Of a stretch of DNA of 64,000 nucleotides, positions 55,817 through 63,874 are shown piece by piece (position 1 is the stretch's first letter; the number at the start of each line of letters is the position of its first letter). The translations under genes were made by a program, and so were the position numbers. The notes below the pieces were generated by a model. It was not told where the DNA came from. It was given only the letters and a program-made list of their open reading frames with translations, and did no database searches. The stretch covers positions 124,001-188,000 of the forward strand of contig NZ_BDCM01000013.1 of NCBI RefSeq assembly GCF_001613505.1. Direction: 5' to 3'. This DNA comes from Nocardia mikamii NBRC 108933. Lineage in GTDB: Bacteria > Actinomycetota > Actinomycetes > Mycobacteriales > Mycobacteriaceae.

Positions 55817-57088
55817 TCAACCCGCCGCGGCGGTGGCGACGACGCCGGCGGCGATGCGCGCGATATCGTCGGCACTGCTGATGAACGGCGGCATGGTGTA
55901 GACCAGATTGCGGAACGGCCGCAGCCACACGCCGGCCTCGACGGCGGCGCGGGTCGCGGCGACCATATCGATCGAATGGTCGAGCTCGACCACCCCGATC
56001 GCGCCGAGCACACGCACGTCCACCACGCGCGGATTGTCCTGCGCGGCGGCGAGTCCCGATTTCAGGCCGGCCTCGATCGCGGCGACCTCGCCCGCCCAGT
56101 CCCGCGAGAGCAGCAGTTCGACGGAGGCCACCGCGACCGCACAGGCCAGCGGATTGCCCATGAATGTGGGCCCGTGCATGAGCCCGCCGTGCGCCGCGCT
56201 GACGGTCTCGGCGATGCGGGTGGTGCACAGTGCGGCGGCCAGGGTCATATATCCGCCGGTGATGGCCTTGCCCACACACATGACGTCCGGCGCCACCCCG
56301 GCGGCCTCGGCGGCGAAAAGCGTTCCGGTGCGGCCGAATCCGGTCGCGATCTCGTCGAAGACCAGCAGTACGCCGTGCTGATCGCACAACCGGCGCAGTT
56401 CGTTCAGGTAGCGCGGATGATGAAAACGCATCCCGCCCGCACCCTGCACGACGGGCTCGACGATCACCGCCGCGGTCTCGTGCGCATGCGCGGCCAGCAG
56501 CCGATCCAGCTCCGCGACGTAGGCGGGATCGAAGTCGGCCGGCGGTGCGGGCGCGAAGATCTGCTCGGCCAGCACGTCGGTCCACAGCGAATGCATGCCA
56601 CCCTCGGGATCGCACACGCTCATCGGGGTGAAGGTGTCGCCGTGATATCCGCCGCGCCAGGTGAACAACCGCCGCTTGCCGGGCTGTCCGAGCGCCCGCC
56701 AGTACTGCAGGCACATCTTGGCCGCGACCTCGACCGACACCGAACCCGAATCGCAGAGGAACACCTTGTCCAGACCGTCGGGGGTCAGTTCCACCAGCAG
56801 TTGCGACAGCCGCACCGCCGGCTCGTGGGTGAGCCCGCCGAACATGACATGACTCATCCGCCGCGACTGCTCGACCAGCGCGGCGTCCAGCACCGGATGC
56901 CGGTACCCGTGGACGGCCGCCCACCACGAACTCATCCCGTCGACAAGCTCCCGGCCGTCGGTGAGGGTCAGGCGGGTGCCCGCGGCCGAGGCGACCACCA
57001 GCGGTTCGGTGCTCGCGGGGAAGCCGCCGTAGGGATGCCACACATGGGCGGCGTCGAGGGCGGTGATCTGGTCGGCTGTCAGGGCCAC
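55817..57088 (-). CDS. bioA: Adenosylmethionine--8-amino-7-oxononanoate aminotransferase
   Basis: A 423-residue class III PLP aminotransferase. It shows AHVWHPYGGFPAS, VDGMSSWWAAVHGYRHPVLDAALVEQS, SHVMFGGLTHEPAVRLS, FLCDSGSVSVEVAAKM, TWRGGYHGDTFTPMSVCDPEGGMHSLW, VLLVFDEIATGFGRTGTLFAAEAAGVAPDVMCVGKAITGGYMTLAAAL (Schiff-base Lys in VGKAITGG) and GPTFMGNPLACAVA. The GTG at 57088 has AAGGG six bases upstream. The promoter, with a BioQ box of perfect 7-3-7 symmetry, lies about 23 bases further up. It is divergent from the MarR-GNAT gene. Confidence 0.97.
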   Translation of the reverse strand: MALTADQITALDAAHVWHPYGGFPASTEPLVVASAAGTRLTLTDGRELVDGMSSWWAAVHGYRHPVLDAALVEQSRRMSHVMFGGLTHEPAVRLSQLLVELTPDGLDKVFLCDSGSVSVEVAAKMCLQYWRALGQPGKRRLFTWRGGYHGDTFTPMSVCDPEGGMHSLWTDVLAEQIFAPAPPADFDPAYVAELDRLLAAHAHETAAVIVEPVVQGAGGMRFHHPRYLNELRRLCDQHGVLLVFDEIATGFGRTGTLFAAEAAGVAPDVMCVGKAITGGYMTLAAALCTTRIAETVSAAHGGLMHGPTFMGNPLACAVAVASVELLLSRDWAGEVAAIEAGLKSGLAAAQDNPRVVDVRVLGAIGVVELDHSIDMVAATRAAVEAGVWLRPFRNLVYTMPPFISSADDIARIAAGVVATAAAG

Positions 57089-57110
57089 GCGGATCCCTTC
57101 ACGAGACGGT

Positions 57111-57130
57111 CTTGAACGCTGTTCAAGTTA
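57111..57130 (-). promoter_or_regulatory. BioQ box and promoter of bioA
   Basis: CTTGAAC-GCT-GTTCAAG (57111-57127) is a perfect 7-3-7 palindrome containing TGAAC-N3-GTTCA. TAACTT on the minus strand (57130-57125) is the likely bioA -10 element and overlaps it, so bound BioQ would exclude polymerase. Confidence 0.7.
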
Positions 57131-57211
57131 TCACCGCGACGAAACACCTCGGCACCGGGACCGCGGGCCCGGAATATTCGTTCCCCCGCACCGCGAGGCA
57201 TTCGCGCGATA

Positions 57212-57230
57212 TCTTTGACTCAGTCAAAGA
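57212..57230 (+). promoter_or_regulatory. Perfect 9-1-9 palindrome, probable operator of the MarR-GNAT gene
   Basis: TCTTTGACT-C-AGTCAAAGA overlaps the -10 candidate TATCTT (57210-57215) and the expected start point, and ends four bases before GGAGGAG. Palindromes of this kind are typical MarR operators; autoregulation is likely. Confidence 0.65.
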
Positions 57231-57244
57231 ACTGGAGGAGGGCC

Positions 57245-58306
57245 ATGACGACTGCGGCACTCGACCACGACGACGTCGGCGCGGTGCGCGCGTTCAACCG
57301 CCGCTATACCCGGTTGATCGGCGTCCTCGAGGAACATCTGCTCGACAGCGACTTCTCGCTCACCGAGGCGCGAATCCTGTTCGAACTCGCCCGTTCCGGA
57401 CCGCTCGGCGTCCGCGCGCTGCGCACCGAACTGGGCTTGGACCCGGGTTATCTGAGCCGGATCCTCGCCCGCTTCGAGAGCGCCGGGCTGGTGCGGCGGC
57501 ACCGCTCCGAGTCCGATGCACGCCTGCAGCTCGTACACCTCACCGACGCCGGGCGGGCCGCGGCCGACGATCTCGACCACCGGTCCGCGCGCGACATCGC
57601 CGAGCTGCTGGCCGGGCACAGCGCCGCGGACCGGCGGCGCCTGCGCACCGCGATGCGCACGATCGAAGAGCTGCTCGCCCCGGCCACTACGACGGGCCGC
57701 GCAAGCACGTCTGCGGCAGGCGACGCAAACACATCCGCGGCAGGCGACGCGAGCACGTTCGCAGCGGGCCGCGCAAGCACGTCGGCAGCACGCGACGCGA
57801 ACACATCAGCTGCCGGCCCCGGGCGCGAGGTCCGCCTCCGATCTCCGCGCCCGGGCGACTACGGCTGGATCATCCAGCGCAACGCGGTGCTCTATGCCGC
57901 CGAATACGGCTGGGACACCGAGTACGAGGCGCTGGTCGCGAAGATCGTCGCCGACTTCCTGGCCGGGCACGATCCCGACACCGAACGGGCATGGATCGCC
58001 GAGGCCGGCGGCGTCGCGGCCGGGGCGGTGTTCTGTGTGCGCGAGGACGACACCACCGCCAGGCTGCGGCTACTGCTCGTGGAACCGTCGGCGCGCGGGC
58101 TCGGCGTGGGCACCGCACTGGTCGAGCAGTGCCTGCGGTTCGCGGCCGAGGCCGGATATCAGGACATGGTGTTGTGGACCAACGATGTGCTCACCGCGGC
58201 GCGGCGGATCTACCAGCGCGCCGGATTCGAACTCGTCGATTCCCGACCGCACCGCAGTTTCGGTGCCGACCTCGTCGGCCAGACCTGGCGGCGCGGCCTG
58301 CGGTAA
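57245..58306 (+). CDS. MarR-GNAT fusion protein
   Basis: A 353-residue protein of two domains. Residues about 10-145 are a MarR winged helix (VRAFNRRYTRLIGVLEEHLL, FSLTEARILFELARSGPLGVRALRTELGLDPGYLSRILARFESAGLVRRHRSESDARLQLVHLTDAG). Residues about 151-190 are five 8-residue repeats rich in Ala, Ser and Thr. Residues about 195-350 are a GNAT acetyltransferase (VRLRSPRPGDYGWIIQRNAVLYAAEYGWD, LLLVEPSARGLGVGTALVEQCLRFA with the acetyl-CoA loop, NDVLTAARRIYQRAGFELVD). Both substrate and ligand are unknown. ATG 57245 follows GGAGGAG. A perfect palindrome overlaps the promoter. Confidence 0.92.
   Translation: MTTAALDHDDVGAVRAFNRRYTRLIGVLEEHLLDSDFSLTEARILFELARSGPLGVRALRTELGLDPGYLSRILARFESAGLVRRHRSESDARLQLVHLTDAGRAAADDLDHRSARDIAELLAGHSAADRRRLRTAMRTIEELLAPATTTGRASTSAAGDANTSAAGDASTFAAGRASTSAARDANTSAAGPGREVRLRSPRPGDYGWIIQRNAVLYAAEYGWDTEYEALVAKIVADFLAGHDPDTERAWIAEAGGVAAGAVFCVREDDTTARLRLLLVEPSARGLGVGTALVEQCLRFAAEAGYQDMVLWTNDVLTAARRIYQRAGFELVDSRPHRSFGADLVGQTWRRGLR
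57695..57814 (+). repeat. Five 24-bp tandem repeats encoding the MarR-GNAT linker
   Basis: Five in-frame 24-bp units encode GRASTSAA, GDANTSAA, GDASTFAA, GRASTSAA and RDANTSAA. The units differ at several silent positions, so they are not very recent. Copy number may vary between strains without breaking the frame. Confidence 0.85.
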
Positions 58307-58422
58307 CGGCGGCGCCCCGGAACCCGCGCGGCCGGTCGGCCGAGGCCGGGTCATCGATAGCCACCGGATTACCGGCCCGGCACGACCCGGCCCACCCGCA
58401 CCGGCGGCTCCGGCACGACGGT

Positions 58423-58428
58423 TACTGT
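58423..58428 (+). promoter_or_regulatory. Leaderless -10 element of glgX-treY
   Basis: TACTGT is followed by CGATGT (6 nt) and the ATG at 58435. Confidence 0.5.
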
Positions 58429-58434
58429 CGATGT

Positions 58435-60570
58435 ATGGTTCGGCCCGATACATCCGGTGAGATGACGCCTCTCGGCGTCTGGCCGGGTGCCGCCTATCCG
58501 CTGGGCGCGACCTACGACGGGGCCGGCACCAACTTCTCGGTGTTCTCCGAGGTTGCCGAACAGGTCGAGCTGTGCCTGATCGATCGCGCGGGCGGTGAGC
58601 ACCGCATCGCGCTCGACGAGGTCGACGGGTACGTCTGGCACGCCTATCTGCCCACCGTCGCCCCCGGCCAGCGCTACGGGTTCCGCGTGCACGGTCCCTA
58701 CGATCCCGCCCGCGGATTGCGCTGCGACAGCAGCAAACTACTCCTCGACCCCTACGGCAAGGCCTTCGCGGGACGGTTCGCCGCCGACGCCACCCTGCAC
58801 ACCTACGGCGCGGATACGCTGGGGCACACCATGACCGGCGTGGTGGTCAACCCGTACTTCGACTGGGCCGGCGACCGCCCGCCGCGGCGGCCCTATCACG
58901 AAACCGTCATCTACGAAGCCCACGTCAAGGGGCTGACGATGACGCATCCGGCGATTCCGCAGCGACTGCGCGGCACCTACGCGGGTATCGCGCATCCGGC
59001 GATCATCGACCATCTGCTGTCGCTGGGGGTCACCGCGATCGAACTCATGCCGGTCCACCAGTTCCTGCACGACCGGATCCTGCTCGACCGCGGCCTGCGA
59101 AACTACTGGGGCTACAACAGTTTCGGTTATCTGGCGCCGCACCACGAGTACTCCGCCGACCCGCGAGCCGGGGCCGCGGTCACCGAATTCAAGGCGATGG
59201 TCCGGGCGCTGCACAGCGCCGGTATCGAGGTGATCCTCGACGTGGTCTACAACCACACCGGCGAGGGTAATCACCTCGGGCCCACGATCGGCCTGCGCGG
59301 CATCGACAACGCGGCGTACTACCGTCTGGCCGAAGACGATCCCGCGCACTACATGGACTACACCGGCACCGGTAACAGCCTCAACGTGCGCCACCCGCAC
59401 ACGTTGCAGCTGATCATGGATTCGCTGCGGTACTGGATTCTCGATATGCACGTCGACGGCTTCCGCTTCGATCTGGCGGCCGCGCTGGCGCGCGAACTGC
59501 ACGATGTGGACCGGCTTTCCACCTTCTTCGACCTTGTGCAGCAGGATCCGGTGGTCAGTCAGGTCAAACTGATCGCCGAGCCGTGGGATGTCGGCGAGGG
59601 CGGCTACCAGGTCGGGAACTTCCCCGGGCTGTGGACCGAGTGGAACGGCAAGTACCGCGACACCGTCCGCGACTACTGGCGCGGCCGACCGGCGACCCTG
59701 GGCGAATTCGCCTCGAGGTTCACCGGCAGTTCCGACCTGTATGAAGCCACCGGCCGCCGCCCGGGCGCGAGCATCAACTTCGTCACCGCCCACGACGGCT
59801 TCACGCTGCGAGACCTGGTGTCCTACAACGACAAACACAATCACGCCAACGGCGAGGACAATCGCGACGGCGAGGACTACAACCGATCCTGGAACTGCGG
59901 GATCGAAGGCCCCGCCGACGATCCGGAGGTGTGTGCGCTGCGAGATCGCCAGAGCCGCAACATGATCGCCACCCTGGCGCTGTCGCAGGGCACGCCCATG
60001 CTGCTGCACGGCGACGAGATCGGGCGCACCCAGCACGGCAACAACAATGCCTACTGCCAGGATTCGCCGGTGTCCTGGATGGATTGGGCCGCCGCGCAGA
60101 AATACGCCGACCTGCTGACGTTCACGCGCGCCGCGTTCGCGCTGCGCCGCGCCCATCCGGTGTTCCGGCGCCGGCGCTTCTTCGACGGACGTCCCGGCAC
60201 CCCCGACGAACTCCCGGGCGATATCGCGTGGTTCACCCCCGGCGGCACGGAGATGACCACGGCCGACTGGAATACCGGCTTCGCCCGCTCGCTGGCGGTG
60301 TTCCTCAACGGCGAGGCGATCGCCGAACCGGGCCCGCGCGGGGAACGAGTGCGCGATGATTCGTTCCTGCTGTGTTTCAATGCCCACGACGCACCCCTCG
60401 AATTCGCCGTACCCGGACCGGAATTCGGCGCGCACTGGACGGTGGCGCTGGATTGCTCGACACCCACCGGGCGCGCAGATGCCACCTATTCCGCAGCGAC
60501 CACGGTCGCCGTACCCGCTCGCTGCCTGCTCGTTCTCCGCCGTTCCGAATCCACACCGATATCGAGATGA
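58435..60570 (+). CDS. glgX: Glycogen debranching enzyme (GlgX/TreX)
   Basis: A 711-residue GH13 isoamylase-type enzyme that removes alpha-1,6 branches so that TreY can act on linear maltodextrin. It has an N-terminal CBM48-like part (VWPGAAYPLGATYDGAGTNFSVFSEVAEQVELCLID), then VIYEAHVKGLTMTHP, NYWGYNSFGYLAPHHEYS, VILDVVYNHTGEGN, MHVDGFRFDLAAAL (nucleophile Asp), LIAEPWDVGEGGYQVG (acid/base Glu), INFVTAHDGFTLRDLVSYNDKHNHANGEDNRDG (third Asp) and GTPMLLHGDEIGRTQHGNNNAYCQD. ATG 58435 fits TACTGT-N6 leaderless; ATG 58462 is an alternative. It overlaps treY by four bases. Confidence 0.95.
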   Translation: MVRPDTSGEMTPLGVWPGAAYPLGATYDGAGTNFSVFSEVAEQVELCLIDRAGGEHRIALDEVDGYVWHAYLPTVAPGQRYGFRVHGPYDPARGLRCDSSKLLLDPYGKAFAGRFAADATLHTYGADTLGHTMTGVVVNPYFDWAGDRPPRRPYHETVIYEAHVKGLTMTHPAIPQRLRGTYAGIAHPAIIDHLLSLGVTAIELMPVHQFLHDRILLDRGLRNYWGYNSFGYLAPHHEYSADPRAGAAVTEFKAMVRALHSAGIEVILDVVYNHTGEGNHLGPTIGLRGIDNAAYYRLAEDDPAHYMDYTGTGNSLNVRHPHTLQLIMDSLRYWILDMHVDGFRFDLAAALARELHDVDRLSTFFDLVQQDPVVSQVKLIAEPWDVGEGGYQVGNFPGLWTEWNGKYRDTVRDYWRGRPATLGEFASRFTGSSDLYEATGRRPGASINFVTAHDGFTLRDLVSYNDKHNHANGEDNRDGEDYNRSWNCGIEGPADDPEVCALRDRQSRNMIATLALSQGTPMLLHGDEIGRTQHGNNNAYCQDSPVSWMDWAAAQKYADLLTFTRAAFALRRAHPVFRRRRFFDGRPGTPDELPGDIAWFTPGGTEMTTADWNTGFARSLAVFLNGEAIAEPGPRGERVRDDSFLLCFNAHDAPLEFAVPGPEFGAHWTVALDCSTPTGRADATYSAATTVAVPARCLLVLRRSESTPISR

Positions 60571-62993
60571 CAGACACCCCTTCCCCTGAACACCGCACCG
60601 GCCCGATCGCCCGCCGGACCCCCGTGCGCAGCACGTACCGACTGCAACTGCGCCCGGACGCCCTGACCTTCGCCGATGCCCGGGCGATCGCCGAATATCT
60701 ACAGCAGCTGGGTATTTCGCATCTATACCTGTCCCCGGTGATGACCGCGATGCCGGGCTCCGCGCACGGCTACGACGTCACCGATCCGACCACCGTGTCG
60801 GCGGCACTGGGCGGGCCGGGCGGGCTGAAAGCTCTCGCCGACGAGGTCCGCGCCCGCGGCATGGGACTGATCGTCGATCTGGTGCCCAACCACGTCGGCG
60901 TCGGTGATCCGCGGCGCAATCCGTGGTGGTGGGATGTGCTGCGCAACGGCAAGAATTCGAAGTTCGCGCACTTCTTCGACATCGACTGGAGCCCGGGCAA
61001 CGGCGCGGGCGGGCGGCTGGCGCTGCCGGTCCTGCACAGTGAGAACGATCCGGCGGCGCTGACCGTCGACCGCTCGGGCCCCGAACCCGTCCTCGCCCTG
61101 CGCGATCTGCGCTTCCCGATCGCCCCCGGCACCGACGGGGAGAACGCGCTGCGCATCCACGACCGCCAGCACTATCGCCTCGTCAGCTGGAAGGCGGGGA
61201 TCTGCAGCTATCGGCGATTCCTGGCGGTCTCCGAACTGGCGGCGATCCGGCAGGAGGAGCCGGCGGTGTTCGATCTGACCCATCGCGAACTGGCCGCCTG
61301 GTGCGAACACGATCTCATCGACGGGGTGCGAGTCGATCATCCCGACGGATTGTCGTATCCGGCGGCCTATCTGGCGAAACTGCGCCGGCTGATCGGTCCG
61401 CAGCGGCTGCTGATCGTGGAGAAGGTGCTCGGCCGGAACGAACCGCTCGACGCCACCCTGCCCGTGGACGGCACCACCGGATACGAAGCGCTCGCGGAGG
61501 TCGGCGGCGTCTTCGTCGATCCGGCCGGGGAGCACGCGCTCACCGAGCTGTCGCGGCGGATATCGGGGCACGGCAGCGATGCCGCCTGGATGGCAGACAC
61601 CGAACATCGCATCAAACGGGCGGTGGCCGAACGGCTGCTCGTACCCGAGGTCCGCCGATTGGTCGGCGCGGTGAAGCGCGACGCCGCGGTGAACGGTTTC
61701 GATTCGGCGGCGATCAGCGATATGGCGCTGACCAATGCCACCATCGAGGTGCTGTCCTATATGCCGGTGTATCGCACCGACTACGCACCTCTGTCCGGTG
61801 TGCTCAGCACCGTGGTGGCCGAGGTGCAGCAGCGCAACCGGGAGCTGACCGCCCCGCTGTCGGTCCTGGTGCGGGCGCTGGCCGCCGGCGGAGAAGCGGC
61901 GCGGCGGATGCATCAGGTCGGCGGCGCGGTCGCGGCCAAGGCGGTCGACGACACCATGTTCTATCAGGCGGCGCGTCTGGTGTCGCTGCAGGAGATGGGC
62001 GGTGACCCGAGCCGGTTCGGACGTTCGGTGCTGGAATTCCATCTGGCCAATGCCGAACGCGCGGCGCGCCGCCCGACCACGATGACGACGCTGTCGACGC
62101 ACGACACCAAGCGCGGCGAGGATGTGCGGGCCCGCATCACGGTGCTCTCACAGGTGGCCGACAGCTGGGCGAAGGCGGTGGGCGCGTGGCTGGAACTGGC
62201 GCCCGCACCGGACGGGCAGACCGCGATCTTCCTGCTGCAGAACATGTTCGGCGTGTGGCCGGTCGACGGACGCCGCCCCGCGACGGTGCCGCGGTTTCGC
62301 GAACGCCTGCACCTGTTCGCCGAGAAGACGGTGCGCGAGGCCGGATTGAGTTCCTCGTGGGAGGAGCCCGACGTCGACTTCGAGGCGGAGGTGCATCGCT
62401 GGCTGGACACCGTGATCGACGGGCCGGTCGGCGCCGAACTGGGTGAACTGGCGACCCGGCTCGCACCGCACGCATGGTCGGATTCGCTGGGACAGAAGCT
62501 GCTTCAGCTGTGCGGCCCCGGCATCCCCGACGTGTATCAGGGGTGCGAGTTGTGGGAGGACTCGCTGGTCGATCCGGACAACCGGCGGCCGGTGGACTTC
62601 GGCCATCGCCTGGCGATGCTGCAATCACTCACGGGCACACCGGAATTGGACATCTCCGGCGCTGCGAAGATGTGGATCGTCGCCTACGCCCTGTGGTTGC
62701 GGCGGGAGCGGCCGGACTGCTTCGTCGGCGGCTCCTACACCCCGCTGTTCGGCAGCGGCGACCGCAGCGAACACCTGGTGGGGTACGCGCGCGGCCGCAG
62801 CGGCGAGGCGCCGCAGGTGATCGTGGCCGCGACCCGCTACAGCGTGGCCCTGACCGAGGGCGGGTGGGCCGATACCGTCCTCGACCTGCCCTCGGGCACC
62901 TGGACCGACCGCCTCACCGGCCATACGTTCACCGGCCGCACCCGGCTGGAGAAGCTGTTCGCCCGCCTGCCGGTGGCGCTGCTGGTGCGCTGA
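60567..62993 (+). CDS. treY: Maltooligosyl trehalose synthase
   Basis: An 808-residue GH13 enzyme that converts the reducing-end glucose pair of maltodextrin into a trehalose unit. It has STYRLQLRPDALTFADARAIAEYLQQLGISHLYLSPVMTAMPGSAHGYDVTDP, GMGLIVDLVPNHVGVGDPRRNPWWWDVL, HDLIDGVRVDHPDGLSYPAAYL (nucleophile region), LLIVEKVLGRNEPL (acid/base Glu), TTLSTHDTKRGEDVRARI and PGIPDVYQGCELWEDSLVDPDNRRPVDF. ATG 60567 overlaps the glgX stop codon (ATGA). TreZ, which releases trehalose, is not next to it as in M. tuberculosis; a transglycosylase gene on the other strand follows. Confidence 0.96.
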   Translation: MTDTPSPEHRTGPIARRTPVRSTYRLQLRPDALTFADARAIAEYLQQLGISHLYLSPVMTAMPGSAHGYDVTDPTTVSAALGGPGGLKALADEVRARGMGLIVDLVPNHVGVGDPRRNPWWWDVLRNGKNSKFAHFFDIDWSPGNGAGGRLALPVLHSENDPAALTVDRSGPEPVLALRDLRFPIAPGTDGENALRIHDRQHYRLVSWKAGICSYRRFLAVSELAAIRQEEPAVFDLTHRELAAWCEHDLIDGVRVDHPDGLSYPAAYLAKLRRLIGPQRLLIVEKVLGRNEPLDATLPVDGTTGYEALAEVGGVFVDPAGEHALTELSRRISGHGSDAAWMADTEHRIKRAVAERLLVPEVRRLVGAVKRDAAVNGFDSAAISDMALTNATIEVLSYMPVYRTDYAPLSGVLSTVVAEVQQRNRELTAPLSVLVRALAAGGEAARRMHQVGGAVAAKAVDDTMFYQAARLVSLQEMGGDPSRFGRSVLEFHLANAERAARRPTTMTTLSTHDTKRGEDVRARITVLSQVADSWAKAVGAWLELAPAPDGQTAIFLLQNMFGVWPVDGRRPATVPRFRERLHLFAEKTVREAGLSSSWEEPDVDFEAEVHRWLDTVIDGPVGAELGELATRLAPHAWSDSLGQKLLQLCGPGIPDVYQGCELWEDSLVDPDNRRPVDFGHRLAMLQSLTGTPELDISGAAKMWIVAYALWLRRERPDCFVGGSYTPLFGSGDRSEHLVGYARGRSGEAPQVIVAATRYSVALTEGGWADTVLDLPSGTWTDRLTGHTFTGRTRLEKLFARLPVALLVR

Positions 62994-63012
62994 GTCCGGA
63001 GCGAGCCCCGGA

Positions 63013-63534
63013 TCAGTACGCCGAGAACACGCTGTCGATCGAGCCGTAGCGGTGCGCGGCGTAGTTGCAGGCGGCGGCGATGTTGGCGACCGGGTCGTAG
63101 ATGTCCCCCGAGGTACCGTCGACGTGATAGGCGGCGAAGGTCGGATCGATGACCTGCATCAGGCCCTTGGACGGGATACCGGCCGCGGCGTTGGAGTCGT
63201 AGAGGTTGATGGCACGCGGGTTGCCGCCCGACTCGCGCATGACATTGCGGTAGATGCCGTCGTAGCTGCCCGGAATGCCGTGCTGCCCCATCACGAAGAG
63301 CGCGTGCTTGATCCAGCCGTCGAGGTTGTCGGAATAGGTCTGCGGGACCACCTGCTGCAGCGGCTGCGGCAGGTTCTGCAGGAATTGCTGAGCCTGATCC
63401 TGCTGCGGCTGCGGCAATCCCTGTACCAGCTGCTGCAGTTGTGGCGGCGCAGCGGGGGCATCGGCGTGGGCCGCGACGGGCACGGTGACGACGGCGGCGA
63501 GGACGGCGAGGGGTAACAGTCTTCTGATCTGCAT
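63013..63534 (-). CDS. Secreted transglycosylase (SLT domain)
   Basis: A 173-residue exported cell-wall hydrolase. The signal peptide MQIRRLLPLAVLAAVVTVPVAAHA is cleaved before DAPAAP. A Gln/Pro-rich linker (about 30-65) leads to a lysozyme-like SLT domain (about 68-173): WIKHALFVMGQHGIPGSYDGIYRNVMRESGGNPRAINLYDSNAAAGIPSKGLMQVIDPTFAAYHVDGTSGDIYDPVANIAAACNYAAHRYGSIDSVFSAY. The catalytic Glu101 is in RESGGNP. It cleaves peptidoglycan glycan strands and resembles Rpf- and transglycosylase-like proteins. A noncoding stretch of at least 466 bases lies upstream and holds a CRP-like site. ATG 63534 is the natural start of the signal peptide. Confidence 0.92.
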   Translation of the reverse strand: MQIRRLLPLAVLAAVVTVPVAAHADAPAAPPQLQQLVQGLPQPQQDQAQQFLQNLPQPLQQVVPQTYSDNLDGWIKHALFVMGQHGIPGSYDGIYRNVMRESGGNPRAINLYDSNAAAGIPSKGLMQVIDPTFAAYHVDGTSGDIYDPVANIAAACNYAAHRYGSIDSVFSAY

Positions 63535-63741
63535 GGTGATACGAACTCCGGATACGTCGAACGGTGGTGGGACCAGCGCGACGATCTACAGAACAAAAGC
63601 CCGCTCGCCGCGTTGAAAACAGACCGTTGGTCTGCTTCCTGGCGAGTCACAGAATGATTGCGGCAAGTTAACGTAAACATAACGTCAAGTGAACAACAGG
63701 TGTTATTACGCTGAGAAAAATCCGCTGGACCTGCAGTGATG

Positions 63742-63757
63742 TGTGCACCGGATCACA
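63742..63757. promoter_or_regulatory. Candidate CRP/GlxR site upstream of the transglycosylase gene
   Basis: TGTGC-ACCGGA-TCACA matches TGTGA-N6-TCACA at nine of ten positions and lies within a perfect outer pair GTGTG/CACAC (63741-63758). Mycobacterial CRP is known to control the cell-wall hydrolase gene rpfA, so the context is reasonable. Confidence 0.5.
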
Positions 63758-63847
63758 CGCCGGTTTTATCTCGATCAGATCACGCACCACCGTCACAGGC
63801 CGAGCCGAGATCGCTGCGCACCCTTAAGCCACTGAGACACAAGCGAA

Positions 63848-63874
63848 CCCGGGCGCGTACCGGAAGCGCCCGGG
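63848..63874. terminator. Strong GC hairpin without U-run
   Basis: CCCGGGCGC (63848-63856) and GCGCCCGGG (63866-63874) form a perfect 9-bp stem with a 9-nt loop. Neither flank has a U-run. It could terminate a gene lying beyond the right edge or be part of the transglycosylase leader. Confidence 0.4.
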
